DNA from: Intrasporangium calvum DSM 43043
Lineage (GTDB): Bacteria > Actinomycetota > Actinomycetes > Actinomycetales > Dermatophilaceae
NCBI RefSeq assembly: GCF_000184685.1
Contig: NC_014830.1
Location: 806,001-870,000 of the forward strand
Reading direction: 5' to 3'
DNA length: 64,000 bases
Position numbers and translations under genes: made by a program. Positions within the stretch are counted from its first letter, which is position 1. Each line of letters starts with the position of its first letter. The notes beneath the pieces were generated by a model. That model had not been told where the DNA came from. It made no database searches and saw only the letters and a program-made list of their open reading frames with translations. Below, piece after piece: positions 59,175 to 64,000 of the stretch.

Positions 59175-59274
59175 CGCAGATATAAGCCGCGCTCCGAACG
59201 TCACCCCTCCGCGCCTACCTGCCCACACGTCCTCCATTTTCGGACTAGACACTTTCGGTAGGGCCGATGTCTGG

Positions 59275-59467
59275 CCAGACTCGGTCCAGGTGCTCGGCGA
59301 GGCGCTCTCTATTGGGCTGCCCACCAGCGCGATCGGTGTGGCTCACCAGCGGTCTGCGGCCCCGCCGGGCGCCGTGACGAGGCGTGGCTCAAGAGGGGAC
59401 TGCCCTGCTCGTAGTAGCACTGCCCACCTCGCCGTCCACATCGGTCACGAGCGAAGGAGAGCAGCAG
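59275..59467 (+). ncRNA. leader of IS110 element C, probable bridge RNA
   Basis: This is the counterpart of 49985-50186. Conserved blocks GCCAGACTCGGT, GCTGCCCACCAG, GATCGGTGTGGCTC and GGGGACTGCCCTGCTCGTA are kept in order, while the sequences between them differ. The pattern fits a structured RNA with variable guide loops. Confidence 0.6.
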
Positions 59468-60680
59468 ATGCGACACATCATCATCGGGGTCGACCCGCAC
59501 AAGCTGTCGGCCACCATCGAGGTCCTCGACGAGCACGAGAGGATCCTGGGTTCGGGCCGTTTCACCACGGACCGGGCCGGCTACGCGGCAATGCGCATGT
59601 ACGCGAAGGCCTGGCCGGAGCGCACCTGGGCGGTCGAAGGCGCCAACGGCGTTGGCCGGGCGCTGGCGCAGCGGCTGCTGGAAGCAGGCGAACGGGTGCT
59701 GGACGTCCCGGCCAAACTCGCCGCACGGGTGCGTCTGTTCGACACCGGGCAGGGCCGCAAGACCGACGCGCTGGACGCGCACTCGATCGCGGTCGTGGCG
59801 GTACGCACCAAGGGCCTGCGGGTGCTGCAGGTCGACGGCGACCTGGAGGCGCTGCGGATCCTGTCGGATCGCCGCGACGCGCTGAGCAGGCGGCGGGTCC
59901 AGATCGTCGACCGACTCCAGGCCCTGCTCGCGGAACTCCTGCCGGGACGGGCGAAGAAGGACATCACCACCGGGCAGGCAAAGGCGATGCTCTCCTCGGT
60001 CCGCCCGCGCGACGTCGCCGGGAAGATCCGCCGCCGGACCGCCGCCGAGGAGCTGGCCGAGCTGGTCGTGGTCGAGGCGAAGATGAAGAAGGCCAGCGCC
60101 GAGCTGAAGGCGATGGTCCTGGCCCGCGGCTCGACGGTGATGGACCTGCACGGTGTCGGGCCCGGCGGTCGCGGCCCGCGTCCTGGCCGACGTCGGCGAC
60201 GTGGCCCGGTTCGCCGACCGGAACTGGTTCGCGTCCTGGACCGGCACCGCCCCCATCGAGGCCTCCTCCGGCGAGATCGTCCGACACCGGCTCTCCCGGG
60301 CCGGGAACCGGCGGATGAACCACATGATCCACATCGCCGCGACCACCCAGATCCGCCTGAACACCCCCGGCCGGGCCTACTACCTGCGCAAGCTCGCCTC
60401 CGGCAAGACCAAGGCCGAAGCGATGCGCTGCCTCAAACGCCGAATCTCAGACGCCCTCTACCGACAGCTGCTCGCCGACGCCAGAGCCGTCGCACCGGCG
60501 GCAGCTGAAACGGGCCCGGGAGGGCACCGCGGGGCGTCACACAAATCCAGCGCGGCCGGCTCGCACCCGCACACCGGCACTTCGGATCAGCCACTTCCCG
60601 GACCCGCACAGGCGACGCTACCCGGACCGGCCACAGTGAGGAAGACCAACGCCATCAGGTACTTCCAACCCGCCACTTGA
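59468..60680 (+). pseudogene. IS110-family transposase with one-base insertion
   Basis: The first frame (59468 onward) encodes the DEDD domain (IGVDPHKLSATIEVLDEHER, WAVEGANGVGRALAQRLLEA). In the HhH motif, element A reads GVGPVVAARTLADVG; here an extra G near 60157 changes the frame, and AVAARVLADVGDVARFADRN continues in the next frame to 60680. The rest (GNRRMNHMIHIAATTQIRLN) is intact. Without the insertion it would encode a protein of about 403 residues. Confidence 0.88.
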
Positions 60681-60763
60681 CGTCAGAGGGGAGCCGCTGT
60701 GACGCTTCCCAACAGTGAGCGAAGAGGGCGCCCAGATGGGCCGGTATCGCGGAGCCACCCCGG

Positions 60764-61897
60764 TCAGTCCTGGTCCAGAGCCTCCATCGCCGCGTCGATC
60801 GACAGCGGCGCGAGCAGGTCCACGTAGTCGCCGGCAGGCGCGCCACACCGGCGGTCACATCCGGACACGTGCACGGGAAGCGAGCCCAGCGGCATACGGC
60901 CAACCAGTTCGCGAGCGAAGGCATGGGTGTCGATGGTGGACTTCGCGCATCCGGGCAGCCCGGTGCACGCGTGGAGCCGGGCCCAGGGGGACCGTGCCGA
61001 GACCGCAAGCCCGGACTCCGCGAGGCGGTCGAGCGACCCCGCCGCACCCTCGATGACGAGGCTCCTCCACGGGGTGGCGACGACGTGGGTGGCGACGACG
61101 TGGGTGGCGGCCTCGCCGAGGGCTGCGACGTGCGCAGCGGTGAGCAGGCCCAGGGGCACTCCGACGACTGCGTGGCGACCGTGCTGCCCCAGCGCGGCTG
61201 GCGCTCCCCGCGGCAGCGTGACGGGGGACGCGCCGCCCGGACCGATCGGCACGCCGAGCTCGCGGACGTGCCAGGCAGTGGACCCGAGCCGTTCTCGGGC
61301 AGCGAGGAACGAGCGAGCGAGCTCGAGGGCCAACGGCACCGCCGCTCCCGCGTCCACCACCCATCCGCGATCGCTCCCGCCGGCCATGAGGGTCACCGAG
61401 CCGGACGGCATCGCGAGGAGGCCGACGTCGAACCCGAAGCCGGCGACGTCGCCCCGCCCGTCGTCGACCGCGAAGAGGAAGCGGCCCGGCAGCGCCGCGA
61501 GATCGGGGTTGGCGCACAGCCCCTCGTCCAGCTCGCGCACCAGGCTGCGCACGTCGCCGATCCCCTGGCCATCGAGGCCCGAGAGGGGTGACGCGACGAT
61601 GTTGCGGGCCAGCTCGTGCGGCTGGGACGGCACGAGGCCGGTCGCGACGATGGCCGCCCTGACGTCGGCGGGCACCGGGTCGGGCAGGCCGCGCAGCTGA
61701 AGGGCGCCGCGTGACGTCAGCTGGAGGGAGTGATCCGGTTGCGAGGCAACGATGTCGAGCAGCTGAACGAGCGCCGCCACCGGCACGGGGCGGGCGCCGG
61801 TGCGGATCCGCACGATCGCTCCGTCCGCAGCGCCGAACGGCCGAGCGACCCCGGGGCAGAGGTCGGCCCGCTCCCGGGTGGAGACATCGGTTGCCAT
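60764..61897 (-). CDS. cobG: precorrin-3B synthase
   Basis: This 377-residue Fe-S/siroheme-type enzyme of aerobic cobalamin synthesis is related to sulfite and nitrite reductases. Two half-domains are seen: DHSLQLTSRGALQLRGLPD and HELARNIVASPLSGLDG in the first, and the 4Fe-4S ligands ACTGLPGCAKSTIDTHAFA with VHVSGCDRRCG in the second. A 15-bp tandem duplication gives THVVATHVVAT in frame, and a dispersed repeat copy is read GRMPLGSLP between the two Cys clusters. It is codirectional with cobH-cobIJ but 22 kb upstream of them, and diverges from cobN. Confidence 0.9.
   Translation of the reverse strand: MATDVSTRERADLCPGVARPFGAADGAIVRIRTGARPVPVAALVQLLDIVASQPDHSLQLTSRGALQLRGLPDPVPADVRAAIVATGLVPSQPHELARNIVASPLSGLDGQGIGDVRSLVRELDEGLCANPDLAALPGRFLFAVDDGRGDVAGFGFDVGLLAMPSGSVTLMAGGSDRGWVVDAGAAVPLALELARSFLAARERLGSTAWHVRELGVPIGPGGASPVTLPRGAPAALGQHGRHAVVGVPLGLLTAAHVAALGEAATHVVATHVVATPWRSLVIEGAAGSLDRLAESGLAVSARSPWARLHACTGLPGCAKSTIDTHAFARELVGRMPLGSLPVHVSGCDRRCGAPAGDYVDLLAPLSIDAAMEALDQD
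60882..60901 (-). repeat. dispersed repeat copy 14, inside cobG
   Basis: GAGCCCAGCGGCATACGGCC is identical to copy 6 over 20 bases. It is read in frame between the two cysteine clusters of CobG, next to the Fe-S site. Confidence 0.88.
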
Positions 61898-61964
61898 GCC
61901 GCGATGCTAGACGGGCCTCATGCCCCGAAGGTAGGCGTCGCCCGGTGGGCGTGTCCGGCGAACG

Positions 61965-62115
61965 CGCCGCTAGGGTGTCCGCAGCGTCGTCGACCAGGAA
62001 CCCGGTGCGAGCCCGGGACGGTCCCGCCACTGTGAGCGCGCCCTCCGGGGCCGTGAGTCAGGAACTGCCGGCACGCTTCACATCCGACCGAACGCAGGGC
62101 GTGGACACCCGGCGA
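61965..62115 (+). ncRNA. cobalamin riboswitch
   Basis: The leader of cobN contains GGTGCGAGCCCGGGACGG, TCCCGCCACTGTGAGCGCG and the B12 box GTGAGTCAGGAACTGCCGGC, the conserved core of adenosylcobalamin riboswitches. It would lower cobN expression when cobalamin is plentiful. The 228-bp divergent cobG/cobN region holds no other feature. Confidence 0.92.
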
Positions 62116-62125
62116 AGGAGCCCCC

Positions 62126-64000
62126 ATGACGCGCATCGTGCTGCTCAGCACCTCCGACACAGACCTGCTCAGTGCCCGCGCGAGCGGCGCCGACTACGTG
62201 GTGGCCAACCCGACGCGACCCGGTCACACCGAGCTGGGGGACGCCATCCACGCCGCTGACGTCGTCGTCGCGCGCATCCTCGGGGGCCCGCAGGACCTCT
62301 GCGATGGGTTCCGCCGGGTCCGCGACACCGGGGCGCCGCTCGTCGTGCTCGGTGGTGAGCAGGCCCCCAACGCCGAGCTGATGGAGCAGTCCACCGTCGC
62401 GCCGGGGATCGTCGCCGAGGCACACCGCTACCTGGCCCAGGGCGGCCCGGAGAACCTCCGGAACCTGCATGCCTTCCTCTCCGACACGATCCTGCTCACC
62501 GGGGACGTCTTCGACCCGCCGGCCGAGCAGCCGCTGTGGGGCGTCACCCAGTCCCGTATGCCGCTGGGCTCGGTTGCGTCACGACGTCACCCACGCGTTG
62601 CCATCCTCTACTACCGGGCACACCACTCCGCCGGGAACGTCGCCCACGTCGAGGCGCTCGCCGACGCCGTCGCGGAGGCGGGTGGGATCGGCACCCCGAT
62701 CTTCGTCACCTCGCTTCGCGACGCTCCCGCAGACCTGCTCGAGCACCTGCGCGGCTATGACGTGCTCGTGACGACGGTCCTGGCGGCGGGCGGCACGCGC
62801 CCCGCCGCCGCCGGTGCCGGTGGGGATGACGAGGGCTGGGACGTCGCGGCGCTCGCCCAGCTCGACGTGCCGATCCTGCAGGGCCTGACCCTGACGTGGA
62901 GCCGCGAGCAGTGGGCGGCGAGCGACGACGGGATGAGTCCGCTGGATGTGGCGACACAGGTGGCCGTCCCGGAGTTCGATGGACGGATCATCGCAACGGC
63001 GTTCTCGCACAAGGAGGTTGACGCGGACGGGCTCCCGCACTACGTCCCGGACGCGGAGCGGTGTCGGCGCCTCGCGACGCTGGCGGTCAACCATGGCCGC
63101 CTGCGTCACACGCCGGTCGAGGAGCGCCGGGTCGCGCTGGTCCTCTCGGCCTACCCGACGAAGCACTCCCGCATCGGCAACGCGGTCGGGCTCGACACGC
63201 CGGTCTCGATCATCCGTCTGCTCCGGGCGATGCGCGAGCAGGGCTACGACCTCGGCGTCCCCGGCGAGATCCCGGGCACGGGCCCGCTCGACCCGGTCGC
63301 GGACGAGGCGCCGGACACGACCGCAGGCAACGCCCTCATCCACGCCCTCATCGAGGCCGGCGGCCAGGACGAGGACTGGCTGACCCAGGAGCAGCTGTCC
63401 GGTCAGCCGGTTCGGATCCCTGCGGCGCGTTACCGCGACTTCTTCGCCACGCTCCCGGCGGAGCTGCGCGACGCTGTCACCGAGCACTGGGGGGAGGCCC
63501 CGGGCGAGCTCTTCGTCGACCGGCATCTCGACGCGGACGGCGAGATCGTCGCGGCGTCGCTGCGGGCCGGCAACGTCGTCGTCATCGTCCAGCCGCCCCG
63601 GGGCTTCGGCGCGAACCCGATCGCGATCTACCACGATCCCGACCTGCCGCCGACGCACCACTACCTGGCCGTCTACGACTGGCTGGCCAGGGACTTCGGT
63701 GCCCACGCGATCGTCCACATGGGAAAGCACGGCAACCTCGAGTGGCTCCCCGGCAAGAATCTTGCTCTCTCGGCGGCGTGCGGGCCCGACGCGACGATCG
63801 GCTCGATCCCGCTCGTCTACCCGTTCCTCGTCAACGACCCGGGCGAGGGCAGCCAGGCCAAGCGCCGTGCCCACGCGACGATCGTCGACCACCTCGTGCC
63901 GCCGATGGCGCGGGCCGAGTCCTACGGTGACATCGCCCGGCTCGAGCAGCTCCTCGACGAGTACGGCAACGTCTCGGTCATGGACCCGGCCAAGGCGCCG
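62126..64000 (+). CDS. cobN: cobaltochelatase large subunit CobN (runs off the window)
   Basis: The first 625 residues of the ATP-dependent cobaltochelatase subunit are present; the family is usually about 1200 residues or more. The subunit inserts Co(II) into hydrogenobyrinate a,c-diamide together with CobS and CobT or ChlI/D-type partners. Visible motifs are HRYLAQGGPENLRNLHAFL, SAYPTKHSRIGNAVGLDTP, PARYRDFFATL-like region and HMGKHGNLEWLPGKNLALS. ATG 62126 follows GAAGGAG. A dispersed repeat copy is read SRMPLGS in frame at about residue 145. Confidence 0.93.
   Translation, partial: MTRIVLLSTSDTDLLSARASGADYVVANPTRPGHTELGDAIHAADVVVARILGGPQDLCDGFRRVRDTGAPLVVLGGEQAPNAELMEQSTVAPGIVAEAHRYLAQGGPENLRNLHAFLSDTILLTGDVFDPPAEQPLWGVTQSRMPLGSVASRRHPRVAILYYRAHHSAGNVAHVEALADAVAEAGGIGTPIFVTSLRDAPADLLEHLRGYDVLVTTVLAAGGTRPAAAGAGGDDEGWDVAALAQLDVPILQGLTLTWSREQWAASDDGMSPLDVATQVAVPEFDGRIIATAFSHKEVDADGLPHYVPDAERCRRLATLAVNHGRLRHTPVEERRVALVLSAYPTKHSRIGNAVGLDTPVSIIRLLRAMREQGYDLGVPGEIPGTGPLDPVADEAPDTTAGNALIHALIEAGGQDEDWLTQEQLSGQPVRIPAARYRDFFATLPAELRDAVTEHWGEAPGELFVDRHLDADGEIVAASLRAGNVVVIVQPPRGFGANPIAIYHDPDLPPTHHYLAVYDWLARDFGAHAIVHMGKHGNLEWLPGKNLALSAACGPDATIGSIPLVYPFLVNDPGEGSQAKRRAHATIVDHLVPPMARAESYGDIARLEQLLDEYGNVSVMDPAKAP
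62554..62573 (+). repeat. dispersed repeat copy 15, inside cobN
   Basis: CCGTATGCCGCTGGGCTCGG is identical to copy 7 over 20 bases. It is read in frame between the N-terminal region and the first conserved CobN block (HPRVAILYYRAHHSAGN). Confidence 0.9.

Larger units (their letters stand above)
59256..60700 (+). mobile_element. IS110-family element C (related to element A)
   Basis: Similarity to element A begins near 59256 and ends just past TGACGC at about 60705. Its transposase carries a frameshift, so it is probably no longer autonomous. Ends are approximate. Confidence 0.7.

Noticed and set aside
38828-60763. Integrative element with att direct repeats at the cobH and cobG edges
   Set aside because: No matching direct repeats or tRNA gene could be found by eye at the two edges, so a single integration event is not claimed.
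61081-61110. 15-bp tandem repeat in cobG as a regulatory element
   Set aside because: It is in frame and simply duplicates THVVA in a loop. There is no sign of regulation.

Overview
The window is GC-rich actinobacterial DNA. GTG starts, GTGA/ATGA gene overlaps, an IdeR-type regulator, DUF3027 and DUF2530 proteins, a citA-type citrate synthase and a cobIJ fusion point to Actinomycetota, most likely Micrococcales close to Intrasporangiaceae. The family placement is inference from gene content. No rRNA, tRNA or CRISPR array was recognised.

Host-like DNA, 1-38.8 kb. The first 20 kb carries housekeeping genes: aldose epimerase, cold-shock protein, purine permease, a marR-MFS-small ORF operon, a lytic transglycosylase, serC, citA, pdxH, an IdeR-family repressor, and an NlpC/P60 cell-wall hydrolase behind a c-di-AMP riboswitch. 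Next come a stress-signalling pair (STAS protein plus MASE1-PP2C-HATPase protein), a decayed SRPBCC/alcohol dehydrogenase locus, and a copper locus. The copper locus holds a two-component system, a SHOCT protein, a CopA-like ATPase with a CsoR-type promoter, and CueP. A molybdopterin oxidoreductase, a CYTH-CHAD protein and the cobH-cobIJ pair complete this part.

Island, about 38.8-60.7 kb. This stretch lies exactly between cobH and cobG, which are normally adjacent in the same orientation. It holds decayed toxin-antitoxin, GNAT, IS3 and integrase genes, and an HTH-nucleotidyltransferase pair with a frameshift. A Tn554-like element (two tyrosine recombinases plus a small HTH protein) splits a tyrosine integrase gene. 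An AT-richer secreted SGNH hydrolase and at least five insertion sequences (three IS110-family, IS5, ISL3) follow. The IS5 and ISL3 copies have clear inverted repeats and target duplications. The IS110 copies have conserved leaders of the kind that encode bridge RNAs.

Host-like DNA, 60.7-64 kb. cobG is divergent from cobN, with a cobalamin riboswitch in front of cobN, which runs off the window. The most distinctive unexplained signal is a short dispersed repeat (core GTATGCCGCTGGGC or its complement). I found about 16 copies by eye in the 42 kb of host-like DNA, in intergenic and coding positions, and none in the 22 kb island. Two head-to-head copies form a perfect 50-bp palindrome inside the cobIJ linker.
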